Positions 1 through 11,950 of a stretch of 64,000 nt of DNA are shown here, in pieces. The DNA is from Margaritispora aquatica (Eukaryota; Ascomycota; Leotiomycetes; Helotiales; Discinellaceae), in assembly GCA_007644065.1 (NCBI GenBank), contig VJWN01000003.1:1240001-1304000 (forward strand), given 5' to 3'. Made by a program: the position numbers and the translations under genes. Below the pieces are notes generated by a model, which was not told the origin of the DNA, did no database searches, and saw only the letters and a program-made list of their open reading frames with translations. Every line of letters begins with the position of its first letter. The first letter of the stretch is position 1.

Positions 1-142
1 ATGAGAAGGTGTTCTCGCTTGAGGAGGCTCAGGAGTAAGCATGCTTTGTCAGGTATATAATCGTGAACTAACACTCAATAGGGCATATCAATACATGTGG
101 GATCAGAAGCATTTTGGAAAGTTGACGATAAAGATTGCGTAG
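1..142 (+). CDS. C-terminal end of an MDR-type zinc-binding dehydrogenase / quinone oxidoreductase (partial)
   Basis: Only the last two exons fall in the window: 1-34 and 82-142, with the 5' part beyond the left edge. The joined frame reads EKVFSLEEAQE, then AYQYMWDQKHFGKLTIKIA, then TAG at 140-142. This tail (a LEEAxEAYxYMxxxKxFGKxxIKI pattern) is typical of the C terminus of medium-chain dehydrogenases such as quinone reductases and trans-enoyl reductases. The intron at 35-81 starts GTAAGC, has a GAACTAAC branch site and ends AATAG, and the join keeps the frame. Nothing can be said about substrate because the catalytic and NADPH-binding parts are missing. Seen: splice sites and tail. Inferred: family membership. 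Confidence 0.7.
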
Positions 143-1466
143 AGCAGTGTATCGTAGACGATAGAATTAACCCATTTATTTTATACATGCTTATGTCCAT
201 TGGCGTGATTGCAGTGAATGTGTGCTTTTAAATGACACATCGAGAGGTTGAGGGTCATCATTGTTTCCGCTTCCGAATGCTACAGCCATATACTTTTTTA
301 ATGACTTGGTTGGTCTGACCGTTTGGCTATATCGGTTGCGTTAGAAGATGTTGAATATTCCGTCTAATGTAAATCTTACATAGTTGCTATTTACGGATAG
401 AATTACTGCTGAATTTATATCGATTTCTAGACAACAGTTAGCGAAAACTTCGGAAATACGTCCAACTTGGTTTCGAAAAAATTGACGAGAGGATCGAAAT
501 TCTAGAAAAGACTGGATCTACGCGATGCTCTGAATGTGTAACCTAAAGTGGCACATTCTCAAATGCCAAAATCCTATATCGCCTTGCTCCTTATCTACAC
601 TAGCACATCTCAACCAACGCGATGCCGCCCTTTGTTTCCCTTGCGTAACGACTAGTACTATTATACCATATATAACCGTATATATGTATGTTTACTTTAC
701 TTCACGTCTCCATCTCAATTATAATTTCATGAACGTTCAATAATACATAGCAATGCCATATATGACATGAAATTCTCGGATATTTCGAAAATACTGGCAA
801 TGGTAGAGATCAGCTTGATATCTTAAATCACGTCTCTATTATCGAAGTAAGTGACATTTCAAGCTCTGTGTAATATAATAAATAGTCGATATACCATCTC
901 AGCAGAAAATATATAGATCGAAATAACCATCACAGCACACGCGTCTATACATCTTCTCCACTTGCCATTATCTTTAACCTATATCCAAGCCACGCTCAGC
1001 CAAGTACGGCCCATTCAGACCCAGTTTCAAGTTTAATTTCAAGTTTAATTTCAAGCTTGATCAAAGTCTAGCAAAAACCTACCAGATGCCCACCTAAGGC
1101 CCATTCGAATCCACCTATGTCCTATTCTCTTTTGGCTTTGCAGTCTGTCTTGCCTTTGTTAATAAAATACAGTCCATTGTCTACTTACCAATCTTAGACT
1201 TTTCCTTGATTTTCCACTCTTTTCTGTAAGATTGATGTCTTGATGCACAAGCTTGTCTTAGAAACCTCGATTTTTCGATGTTTCGCTAAATTAAAGGTTT
1301 TGCAAAAGGCTCTAGGTCGAATGCGAGTCGAACATCAAGTTCTGTCTTGATTCTTTTGCTTTTCTTGTTTAATAACAGAGAGTCAAGTCTAAAGTCTACC
1401 TTGGATCTCGAACTATATCTCGACTGTATTTCTCCTCTCTTTATAGCTTAAGAAATCGATATTGTA
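143..1466. other. Intergenic region left of the mariner element
   Basis: AT-rich, no supported gene. A short tandem array of a TTTCAAGTTTAA-like unit lies near 1024-1060. The only notable point is that the last two bases (1465-1466, TA) form the target-site duplication of the downstream transposon. Confidence 0.5.
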
Positions 1467-2847
1467 CAGTACTAGTCAACTGCTATTAAACGAAGCGAAG
1501 AATACGAAAATTCCGATTTTTTCGAAACATATACTTTTATTAATATTAAATTAACTAACAAGTTTAAAAATATAAAAATAGAATCATTTAAAAGCTCTAA
1601 TTCGTCCGTATAATATATATATAAAAAAAATATACTATAATACCGTAGACCCTCTAGTATTTTGTATGCCACCCGTCCGCCGCGATACAGGCCTCTATTC
1701 TACTATGTATACTCTTATATAAATTATCGAAAAGTAACTGATCTAGTGTATCCTACGTAGCCTATAAACAGCTCTCTAGCCTCGCTCTTGCGGCTTCTAA
1801 CTCGCTTTTTTCGGCCATAACGTTAGGAAACATCTCGTAGACCCGTGTTTTAAGGTGCCACCAGACGTGCTCAATAGGATTAAGGTCTGGCGAGTACGTA
1901 GGCTAGTTTAGAAGGCAAGGAATACCCCTAAGACGAAACCATTCGCGGACCTTATACGTATAGTATATAGGTACATTGTCTTGTATAAACACGTAACCGG
2001 GCTCTATTTTATCGAAAGCTAGTACTACCTCTACGTCGAGAACTTCGAGGTACGAGTTGGCCGAATATCTATGTTTTTTAGACTCGAAATCACGGTCTAT
2101 AATATAGAGGTTGCTTCTCCCGTAGTCCTAGAAGGATCCCTAGACCATAACCTTCATATTCTTATTTGTACCGTATGTTTGGACCTTATCCCGATCCTAT
2201 TTCTGTACTAGTATTCGAAAGACCTATTCTTGTCGTTTTCCCCGCCCCCGCTCTACTAAACACTCGTTACTCTATACGACCATACCCTAGTCCTCCTAGT
2301 TCCAGTGCCTATACGCGAGGCACTAGGCAAGCCTAGCAGCTACGTAAGCTTCCGTCAATAACGGACGGCGTTTTGCACGCTAATTAGTAATACCGTACTT
2401 CTTGAGGATAGTCTTGACGGTAAAGGTCTAACATCGGAGCCTATACGCTATAATGACCTGTAGGTATATATCCTTTAGGTTTAAACGAACGTATCGTAGG
2501 AGGATTCGTTTATCGCGATTAGTATATGATTTCCCCCGCGGGGCTTTCGTTACTTCGAGGCCGTCGTAGTGAACTGATTGTTAGTAAATAGTATATCGAA
2601 CGGTCGTAGGGTATAAAAATAGCTCCTTTACGATATTAGCTTGTTTAATGCCCTCTTCGAACCTCCCTATCACTCTACCGCGTTGATATAGAGTAAGATG
2701 CTTTCTATTAATTTGATTCCTAGTTATAGAGCGTAAAGCTCTTCGTTGAGGTAGCATTTTTATAATATCAAAAAAGAATAATAGTAGCTAGGATTCGCGA
2801 TTTTCGCGTTTATGCACTTTCGCTTAATTAGCAGTTGACGGTTACTG
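1467..2847 (-). mobile_element. Tc1/mariner DNA transposon, RIP-degenerated
   Basis: A 1381-bp element flanked by TA dinucleotides (1465-1466 and 2848-2849), the target-site duplication expected for Tc1/mariner. Imperfect terminal inverted repeats of roughly 50 bp start CAGTA and share TCAACTGCTA at both ends. Inside, on the minus strand, is a complete but stop-riddled transposase frame (listed separately). The base composition is rich in TA, and the internal stops are nearly all TAG, as expected when RIP converts CpA to TpA. The element is a non-autonomous relic. Family assignment rests on the QDN...SPDLNPIEH catalytic region and is secure at superfamily level; the subfamily is not resolved. 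Confidence 0.9.
1654..2757 (-). pseudogene. Tc1/mariner transposase pseudogene, full frame with 14 internal stops
   Basis: From ATG at 2757 to TAG at 1654-1656 the frame is exactly 368 codons with no frameshift, but contains 14 in-frame stops (13 TAG, one TAA). The N terminus carries a helix-turn-helix region (LTLYQRGRVIGRFEEG...). The C-terminal half has QDN (Asp codon 1978-1980) and YSPDLNPIEH (Glu codon 1870-1872), 35 residues apart, slightly longer than the usual DD34E. The first catalytic position reads SNE (codon 2266-2268) where active relatives have SDE, an Asp-to-Asn change that also fits G-to-A mutation in TpG. Several stops sit where Trp is expected, for example before GSF and before the PTYSPD segment. 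No active protein can be made. Confidence 0.9.
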
Positions 2848-2849
2848 TA

Positions 2850-5600
2850 CCTCTCTATACAACTTCCCTACTAACTAAATCTGTTCTAAGTTACCACAGC
2901 CCATAGCATCATGTCATACCACCATGTGTTGAACCATTTCTCACCTCTCACTCAAATACATCAAGGAGTGATGAAGACACATCTGATACACTTCTTTCAT
3001 AATCGACGAACATCTCCAATGAGTGATGTTATCTTCGCCTTTGCCTTGTTCTTTAAAGGTTGCAATATCAGTCGAAAACAAAACAGTGCTCTATCCCAGG
3101 TCCTATTCTTGTTCAAGGACGTCTTTAAGTTCTCCGAGCTACCTACTATAGTAGATACCTCATAAAGAATATGGAGGCTCAATGTCCACCAATACCCCAA
3201 AGACGAAAGCAAGTCTCCCTCAACGCCGAGAAGTTACTGGGCGTTGCAGATGGTGTGAAGTTTGATTTCAGAAATAGTCCAGCGTCTTTGTTAGGTTTAT
3301 TGATTCCACTTAATCTGCATAGTTCTACGTATCCTTGAAACACCGAGCACCAGAAACCATGTCCACTCTAGATTTGCGTATTTGGTGGATATGCCGGCTG
3401 AACTGTGTCACTCAATGAGCTTGGCTTCTTCAGTTAGGTTGACGTCTGCTTAGTTCGTAGATCATCCAAACGGTCGTGCATTTTCCCAAGTGACTTTATC
3501 ATGTATACTTATAGATTAGAGCAATGTCAATGTCAATCCTCAACCAAAAACAATGTTACTCTTCACGTACATCACAGTCGTGGTTATATTATATTGATGC
3601 TTCTCGTACCCCTCAAGAGTGACGAGTTGATTCCTGTAGAGGATTCTACCATTTGAATATCATAAGAGAACATTGTCGAGCTGCTTCTTGACGTGATATC
3701 AGATTTTTCCTTAGGAACTGCATGGTGTTGTGGGTTGAGATTCAGGCCCCTACCTAAGTCAAAAGAGTATCAGACCAATAATTCTCTCGCACCCTCCTCG
3801 AGCTGAGCTTGAAAACACTCAATTCTCATGCAATTACTTCGTGAAATTGTAGTTAAGTCTTGTGCCCTTTTTCATGTAATTTTCTACTGATGGCCTCGAC
3901 CTATATCATGATATGCATAGAAGCTTGTTCGGTGTGTATCTTATTTCTTGCGGGCTCAGTCTGGGAGAAATGGATAGAAGATACAATATTTCCCCTCTCA
4001 ATTATGGTCCTTATGTAAGTATCTTTGGAGAAGTTATTATATCGGCTACCTCGCTCATCGAGCTTGATCGAGGTACAACTGCATCTGTCAATGGTGTAGA
4101 GAAAATCATCTTGTGCATACGCCACTCGCATTCATTAGAAATATACCTTAATAGAATAATAACTCTGTCTTCATGATTTGGAATACCAAGCTTGGTTGTC
4201 GGTTATGCTTAACTAACAAAAGGCATCATGGAAACCATAATTACGACATTCCCGCCAATGTCAGGTATCACTTTCAAACTCTGTTGCTATGAGAGTATGG
4301 GAACAACAAGCTAAGAGCTCAGATTTTTAGACATTGGAAAGGTTGGGCTTGACTTAGGAACTCACACCATTGGTTTCTATATCACTTATATTGAATGTCA
4401 TCATTGCTTGCCCCGCAGTTCCAGCTCGTTCAGAGTTTGGGGTATGACCAAGCAAGCACAATTTTTTCTCATCGAGGCAATTCTGACAGCAGCAGTATTT
4501 TAGTTTTATGCTACTGAACTGAGATTATTCCCATTTCTAAGAAGTGGAGTAGACTCCAAAGTCCTCTAATCCACCGCCTCTAGTTGTGGAGAATTGGGAA
4601 ATGGGGTTGGTCAGCCATCATTATAGCAATACTGTTACAATGCTGGTTAAAGAGCGAGTATAGCAAGCCAGATTTTTTCAAGCAGTCCCAAAGCTTGTGC
4701 CATCGGTCAACACCAACAAAGAGGCTGTTGGTTATATTGTTGGTAAGCTGACTGATAGTCCATCTGTTGTCTTACGACCTCCCGTGGCGACACGGAGCAC
4801 CTAAGGTATTGACACACATGATGCTTGAAGGGAGACATTACTACCAAACCATGTTTGTGAAGCTGTAGCTATGTCGGTGTCTTAACATCTAGGCAAATCA
4901 CGAACTTCTACTAATCCCGCTCCTATATCTCGAAATCCTTCCCAAGTCTCCACACAAGGTGCAGATTACGACTTTGAATCTAAAGATTCAATACATGAAG
5001 AAGATAATTTAACAATTGAAACCAAAAACCAAACAAGCCAGGAAAACAAATGATTACAGAAAGTGAGCAGCGCGTCCAAATGCCCCCCAGGGTCTCAGCT
5101 TGGCCAGTCTTTCCCGTGGGTACGCAACAGCAAACAATTGGCAGAAAGGCCTGGCATTCTGACAAATCTGAGAGGGAAAGAGAATCGCTTGGGCGAATGT
5201 TAGGTTGTATCAATATGGGCAACACAAGTGCGAATAGTTACACGTGTCCAAGGTAAGACAGTGGATCTGCACGAGAACAGATGAAACGATCTCGGTCTTT
5301 CAGCTATCCAAAGGTAGAACAAGGCGACATTGTAACTGTCTATAAAGGTTCATTTGATAGAGCACAGCTTGGAGATCTCAATATGATGATACGGCAACAT
5401 CTTACCCGCTCTTACAAAGTGCATATTTTACAAATATCATTAACATTAAAGGAAAGTAGCCATCTCTTGAGAATCAGTTGTGCAAATATATAAGTGACAA
5501 ACGCCCTCTTCTCTCTGCAGTTCTACTAATTGAGCATAGCAGGACATTTCGCATTCTAAACTGGCCTTCGCTCCACAAACTCAGATCAAAGCAACCCAAA
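2850..5600. other. Gene-poor region between mariner relic and the 5.6 kb gene
   Basis: Only short overlapping open frames without splice-supported continuation or recognisable motifs. The right end (about 5250-5600) is presumably the promoter and 5' leader of the next gene. I see no repeat, RNA gene or second transposon that I can support. Confidence 0.4.
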
Positions 5601-6316
5601 ATGGACAAAGTCCTCCAATCCGCACTCGACATTGAGCGCAAACTCAGCAAAATGAATGTCCTCGTGTCCAAAGGCGCCTCAAAAATGAGTGTAAATGACA
5701 TGGTGAAGCAAGCTCGCAAAGGCAACGCCATAAAGGCGACCATCAAGAAAGGAGTCAAGAGCTGTGAGGTATGTCTTCGCTTCTGGTCATTGACGAGTGG
5801 AAAGAGGTGAAGGCTAATAGAGAAAGTAGGTTGCTACCCCGACAGAGGCACAAATGAATGAGTTGCTGGAGATTTTGGACCGCATTGTGGTGCTGGAGGA
5901 GACGCAGATGGTGTTTGCGGTGGAGAGTAAGCCGCATTTCGACAAATTGCATTGTTCGGGTATGTTTCTTTCAGTTCCTGATTTCGATTTCAATCCTAAT
6001 CCAATTCACTCCCATCTTCCCTTCATGTTACATCTATGTATGCCCACCTACCTATCACCTCAACACCACACCTACCATCAACGCCAACTAACAGCCCCCA
6101 GGTATGGTGAAGAAATCCCTCGAGAAGTCCGAAGCTACCGGATCCGCCGTAGATTTCGCCAAGATCCTCGCTGAGAAGCACCACCCTAGCTTACAGGCTC
6201 AAGTCGACGAGCTCGCTAAGAAGGAAACTGACTCGGTGAAGAAGACTCTGGCTGTATTTTCGAATGCCACTGGCGGTGAAGAACAGATTGATGACGATGC
6301 GGATGATTCGGAATAA
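5601..6316 (+). CDS. Small acidic-tailed protein of unknown function (170 aa, three exons)
   Basis: Exons 5601-5768, 5830-5959 and 6102-6316 join in frame to 171 codons. Introns start GTATGT in both cases and end GTAG and CCCCAG. The protein begins MDKVLQSALDIERKLSKMN, has a lysine-rich first third, a helical leucine/glutamate-rich middle (MNELLEILDRIVVLEETQMV) and an acidic C-terminal tail (EEQIDDDADDSE). No signal peptide, membrane segment or known domain is visible. I do not recognise the family. Heptad-like hydrophobic spacing suggests a helical, possibly oligomerising cytoplasmic protein, which is inference. The gene model is strong because three exons keep phase with good splice sites. 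Confidence 0.75.
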
Positions 6317-6717
6317 GTAGTTGATGGGATATAGGTGGAGGAGTGGACAAAGAGGGTTGGTTGTTATTTAAAGGTTTTCACATTGGGGCTTGAATGTGTA
6401 TCTTTTCATCATACATTGAGATTTGAATGTGTATCTTAATGTTATGCATTGGGGTTTGAATGTGCATCTTGTTATCACATATTAGTACTTTCACCACAAA
6501 TTTAGTTTAATGATCTTGAACCTTTTTTGTCTTAGTATTTTTCCTCTTGTTGACGATGTGATTAAGTAATAGAGAATGGTGCTATAATTGAGGTTCTTGA
6601 AAGGGGACGTGAATTTATATTTTATTAATACACTTATACTTGAGCATCAGTTGTTGAAAACCTCTCTAATCCCTCGCTTATCTAGACTTCCCATTCGCAA
6701 ATCCGTCCGATCATTTC
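6317..6717. other. Convergent intergenic spacer
   Basis: Lies between the 3' ends of the plus-strand 170-aa gene and the minus-strand TPR-like gene. It holds short reiterated segments of the form TTGGGGCTTGAATGTGTATCTT (three imperfect copies around 6380-6470, units about 40 bp). No coding potential seen. Confidence 0.5.
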
Positions 6718-7342
6718 TCAGATACATCCACTTAATTCCTCTTTTCGTTCCTTGCTTACTTTCTCGCCGCTCTTCTCCTCTCTCTTCGCTTCCTCCTTCG
6801 CCTCCTGATCTCGAGCACTCCTCAGCACCACTCTCGCCTCCCTCAACAAGCGAGCATACCCAGAGGAATCTTTCGGATCTACTCCTCCCCCAAACCACCA
6901 TGAATTAGCACAGCTCATCCCAAGCCAAAACACCGACACACACACACACACACACACTCTCTCTCTCTCTCTCTCTCTTCTGAACTCACCATTTTTTCGC
7001 ATCAAGTCCTCATAAATCCCCACCGCCTCCCTAGCATGAGAAGTTCTCGTTACCTTGTTCCTTCCCCTCAAGTCTTTCCCAGCCAACCTCGCGAGCAAAA
7101 CATGTGCACCGGCTTTAATGGCCAGATCAAGGCTATTGACCTAAGTAAAGTACGCTTACATCAACATCAAAGACATCTGTCGCCATTCCCTTCGTAGAAT
7201 GATATGAACGAACGAGCTAACCAACGGACAGACATACCAGCAATAGATCCTCCGCAACCATGACGCATGTCTCGAGTCTGCCTTCCCTGTATGCTGCCCG
7301 CGCGGCTGAGAGACGGCTTTGGTAGAATGGCGTATTGGACAT
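6718..7342 (-). CDS. Small TPR-like helical protein (138 aa), hypothetical
   Basis: Three exons on the minus strand: 7238-7342, 6990-7140 and 6718-6878, together 139 codons. The N terminus reads MSNTPFYQSRLSAARAAYREGR followed by LETCVMVAEDLLL, an A-x-Y-x-x-G-x-x-x-x-C spacing like the first helix pair of a tetratricopeptide repeat. The second exon has LAIKAGAHVLLARLAG. The C-terminal third is charged (Glu/Lys/Arg-rich) and probably helical. Small proteins of this kind (one TPR-like unit plus a charged tail) are common in filamentous ascomycetes, with unknown roles. The second intron (6879-6989) contains a dinucleotide microsatellite and ends after a GCTAAT branch site at GAGTAG. The exon joins keep phase; the first acceptor is the least certain. 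Confidence 0.6.
6936..6979. repeat. (AC)n(CT)n compound microsatellite
   Basis: An uninterrupted AC run followed directly by a CT run, located inside the second intron of the TPR-like gene. Its length is likely to vary between strains. Confidence 0.9.
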
Positions 7343-8402
7343 GTTGACTTGACTTGACTTCGCCTCAGATGTCCATTGTATCATGTAATTTTGTTAGATA
7401 ATCTATAGAAATGTTATTATATGTGCTTACTTTGTCGTGCTTTTTATTTTGAACTTCGGTTGCCTGGATGGGAATGGGATGGAGGGCCTCTCTGACAGAG
7501 ACATACAGAGAGGCCCACCAAGGGCTCGCATTATTCAACGTGCCGACAATTTTGGATGTCAAACACATACTAGCTTGGCGGCGACTCAAATAGAATAATT
7601 GGGAATGCTTTGTAGACACCCAGGTAGGTTTGCAGATCCGTGCCAAGGGGGTTGCTTATATATAATCTTATTGCCTACAGACGTGTCACTTCTTTACACA
7701 CAATATTACTGTATCTAACTGTGTACTTATCCTACACACAATCCCATGGTGATCAAATCGCTCTTTCTTTTATAATTTCTAATGTGTATCCTTCTCACAC
7801 ACAATCCCATGACAATAAAACTGTCCTTTCTCCTACACTTTTCAATGTGTATCTTTATCACACACAATCGCATCGCATGACATTTACATCGCATTCAGCT
7901 AAGTATCCAACATCAGGGGATTGGACTGGATTAATTGTAGAAGTGCAGCTGTCATGGTTGCAAATGAATTGGAAGTTCATGACTACCACGTGATTATCAC
8001 CACCAAGGTATTGCACCTTGAGGGCAAGTAGAACATGGAAACATAGAAAAATTGACATGAATAGCGACATGCTAACCTATTAATGACATCTAATTGATCC
8101 ATATGTGCAGCTTGCTGCAAAAGACTTGGTGGCTCTCTTTCGCTTGAAGGTCACATGATCGCTTGTCTTTCACAGCAGAATCAAGATCAATGGAAAATCC
8201 AACAACACAACCCTTTCAACAGATCAAGAACGACAATGTTTCACAAATGAGATACCACTGTGCAAAGCAAGTCGTGGCTATGTTTGGATGTCTATCGTCT
8301 ATTTTCTAGTGTGCTAAACACTACCACTGGAAAAGCAATAACACCAGACCAAATGCGCGCCTAAACAACAATTTTTTCCCTTTTTCACCACAACAACATT
8401 AT
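7343..8402. other. Intergenic region with minisatellite, upstream of TPR-like gene and downstream of EF-3
   Basis: Holds the minisatellite listed separately and the 3' flank of the EF-3 gene. A 117-codon open frame at 7640-7993 is produced by the repeat and is not accepted as a gene. Confidence 0.5.
7690..7875. repeat. Minisatellite, about 62-bp unit, three to four imperfect copies
   Basis: Copies share a core of acacacaatcccatg followed about 45 bp later by aatgtgtat and a T/C-rich stretch. Core positions near 7734, 7797 and 7860 give a period of about 62-63 bp, with a shorter leading copy near 7696. Copies differ by substitutions. Confidence 0.75.
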
Positions 8403-11400
8403 CTACTCGTCCTCGTCGGTGAAGACTTCCTCGCCTCGCTTACGTCTCGCCACTAGAAAATGTTTTAGTATTATTGTACTCTGATGTAGAGGTTATGAAA
8501 GGGGAGTGAGATGTGGTGGAGGTAGAGGTGGAGGTGGGGGTGGGACAAAAACTTACTGCGATCCTTCTTCTTCTTTCGGAGTTCGCTAGCCGACAGCTTG
8601 GCCTTCTTCTTTGTCGAGACAATCTTGTTACCCATGGCATCAAACTTCTCCTCTGTGTAAAGTGTTAGTGAATTGTCAAAAAGAAAATCTTCGATATTTT
8701 CGAGAAATAAGGGACGACATACCCTCATCATCAGCATCACCCTTCAACCTAGGTCCAGCACCTTGTCCTTGAACCCAGTTGTGACCAGATGGAGTCATCT
8801 TTCCGTCAACAACAGCCCAGACTTCCTCGGTCAAGTCCTTGGTGAACTCGGAGGAGTGAGTAATGATGATAACACCACCCTCGAAAGACTTGATAGCCTT
8901 GGACAAAGCACCAAGAGAATCACGATCCAAGTAGTTGGTAGGCTCATCAAGAACGATCAAATGAGGACGTTGCCACGAGCAAGCAGCCAAGACGACCTTA
9001 ACACGCTGTCCACCGGAAAGACCAACCATGCGGGAGTGGGAAATCAACTCAGCATCAAGACCGAAGTTAGCACCGTGAGCCTCAATCTCCTTTCGGACCA
9101 AAGGTCTGAATTGACCACTAGCAAGAGCCTCCTTCTGATCAACATCAGCAACCATCTTTTGATGGGAGACCAAGATCTCAGAACGGGGAATCCAGGCGTT
9201 ATCAGCAGTCATCATAGGAACCCATCGCTCGTTCTTCATGCCAACGTTCTCTCCGAGAGCGAACGAACACTCGTACTCGTAGGAGTTCTTGAACTTGCGG
9301 CGAGAGTGGATACCGATAACACGGCGTTGAGAGCCCTCGATCTTGTAGATCTTGTCCATGGCCTTCTCATCCTCATCGGTCACAATCTTGTTGGCACGAT
9401 CCATAGTCTCACGATCCTCACCAGTCTGGAAACGCCATTGGATGTACTCTGAAGGAGTCTTCTCCAAGTGGTGATCGATATGGGCGAAAGCGTGTTGTTT
9501 GATGTAGGCGATACGGATGTTCTCGTGAGTGTAGACATCACCGGAAGTTGGGATAAGTTCACCAGTGAGGACGTTGATGAGGGTGGATTTACCAGCACCG
9601 TTGGGACCAATGACAGCAATACGGGAACCGAGCGAGCACTGGAAGGAGATGTCGGTAATCTGTGGCTTGGGGGTACCTGGGTATTGGAAGGTCATCTTGG
9701 AGACACGGACAATAGCCTTGGCCTTTGTCTTAACACCCTCGAGGAAACCTGGCTCAGGGAACTTGAACTCCATCTCGGAAGCACCAAGCTCGAAGTAAGA
9801 GCGAGCAGATGGGCACTTGCGGACGAACTCCTTGAGGTTACCACGGTAACGCTTGAGCTTGAAACGCTCGTAGTTGATGATGTTTTGGCAAACGTTGTTC
9901 AAGAAACCGGTATCGTGGGAAACGATGATGGATGTGCAGGGAGAGCTCATGAGATAATCCTCGAGCCACTTGACGTTCTTGACATCCAAATGGTTGGTAG
10001 GCTCATCGAGCAAGAGAATATCTGGGTCCTCGAAAACGGCACGGGCAAGAGCCAGCTTCATCTTCCATCCTCCAGAAAGAGCGGTAATCAGGTTGTTGGT
10101 CATGTCCTCGGTGAAACCGAACTCGCCCAATTGCTTCTCGACATCAGCCTGGGAGGTCTTGACACCAACCTCGGCAAGCTTCTTCATGGTCCAGGCAATG
10201 GTGGTTTGCTCAGTATCAGCAGAGTCGAGATCGTGCTCAACGAACACAGTCTTGACCTCGCTCTTCTTTGGGAAACCCTCAACTTGCTCGTTGTTGATAG
10301 CACGCATGAGAGTGGACTTTCCGGAACCGTTAGGACCGCAAAGACCGTAACGCTGACCACGCTTGAGTCTCAAATGAGTTTGATTGAGGAGAATCTTGGC
10401 ACCATATGCCAAGTTGAAGGTACAGTTGCAAAGATCCTCACCCTCCTCATCGTCAGCCTCCTCGGCATCCTCGGCCTCAGCACCTGGAGAGGCACGCTTT
10501 CGGAGCTGCTCAACGACGGATTCGGCCTCGGTCTCAGACATGATGGTAACCAAGTAAGGCTTCAAGTTGTTGTTCCAGCTGAAAGAATCGGCATCTCTGT
10601 CGTCAATCAACTGAGCGGCAACTGAGGCGGTGAACTCAAGAATTGGCTTAAACTTGGTAATGAGAGCCTTGTGCTTAGACTCAAGAATGGCTTCCAAGTG
10701 AGCATAGACGGTGGAAAGATCTCCAACCTTGGAAACCTCAGGAATCTTGCCATCAACAACGGCACCAACACGGATCAAAGTGTCAAGACCTTGCTTGGTC
10801 TTCTCACGAGCCTCAGGATCAGCCAAGTTTTCGTAGTTCTTGGTCAAACCTGGCATGAGCTTTGGCAAGAAAGCAGCCACAATTTGGGGGTCCTCAACAA
10901 GCTTGCACATGTTGTCGACAATAACGGCAGTCTTACGCTTGATGGCAGTCTCACGCTCGTTAAGACCACGATCTAGGAGAGGAACCATGATAGCCAGAGT
11001 TGGCTCATGGACATCGGTAACGAAGGTGGTAGCACCGAGCAAGTGAACAGTCTCTGGGACGTTCTCAGGCTTGGCGATACATTTGATCAATTCTGGAATG
11101 AACTTCTCAATATCCTTGTTAACAATAAGACCGCAGACTTTCTCCATTGTTCCGTATGCCATCTTCTTCACCTCCGGCTTTGTGTCCCACATGGATTCGG
11201 AAACGACTGGAATGAGATCCGGTACACGGATAGCGAGTTGTGTGGGTGCAGATACGACGAGAGCCTCGATGCAAGTAAGACCAGTGATCTTCTCTTGCCA
11301 CTTCTGAGCACCGAGAATGGAGGCGATGATAGGTGGGAGAATAGACTTGACGGCGTTCGCGTTAACAGCCTTGGTGATGGCCATAGCAGCTTGTTGAGCG

Positions 11401-11950
11401 GCATTCTTGACTGGAACCATCTTGTCGCCAACAGCGGCCAAAACAGATGGGAGGAGGACAATCAAGTATGGCTCAACGGATGCTGAGGTGCTGGAGTGCT
11501 CAGCAATAGCCTGGATGGCATTAAGAGCACGTTCCCGAACGTTGGCATCCTTCTTGTTTCCGAGTTGCTTCCTGAGGGATTCGACGGTCCTGCTGGCTGC
11601 GTTAGCAAAATTTTCTTTGAATTGTTGTAAAATGTGCGCTCGATAGTTTCGCACCCAAAGAACATAGATCGAGGGGTAAAATTGTGCAGCCTCGCAACTC
11701 AAAGATGGGAAATATTGCGATCATGAAGTTCAGACAAAAAAATGGCAACGGTGAATACATACTTGGTGGGAGCGTCATTCTCCTCGATGGGCGAATTAAT
11801 GAAAATTGCCAAGTTGTGGGTGGCTGCGTTGATGTCCTCTTGAGCCTTGGAGATCCAAAGCTTTGCCATCAGTTCATCAAGAACCTTCAGGCTGTTTTTG
11901 TTCTCCTTTGTAGACATGCTTGCGGTGTTTGAAGATTCCACAGCTGGCAT
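8403..11950 (-). CDS. YEF3 homologue: Translation elongation factor 3 (EF-3), ABC-F ATPase
   Basis: Four exons on the minus strand, 11763-11950, 8723-11589, 8557-8652 and 8403-8452, give 1066 aa, the usual length for fungal EF-3. It is a cytosolic, ribosome-bound ATPase that promotes E-site tRNA release at each elongation cycle. HEAT-like helical repeats fill about residues 60-370. The first ABC cassette has Walker [10 protein letters not shown] at about 481-489, signature LSGGW at about 567 and Walker B LLLDEPTN at about 588. The second has GPNGAGKST at about 724, LSGGQ near 920 and VLDEPTN. The chromodomain-like insertion of EF-3 ([15 protein letters not shown]) interrupts the second cassette. 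The C terminus is highly basic, then acidic (KKKKDR...EVFTDEDE). The 173-nt first intron lies after codon 62; the last two introns are confirmed by phase. Strong codon bias fits a highly expressed gene. Confidence 0.96.

Noticed and set aside
7640..7993. 117-codon plus-strand frame with repeated HTQSH-type words
   Set aside because: Produced by translation through the 62-bp minisatellite.
8673..10625. Long plus-strand open frames (259 and 385 codons) opposite EF-3
   Set aside because: They are antisense shadows produced by the strong codon bias of the EF-3 gene; no domain, no splice support.
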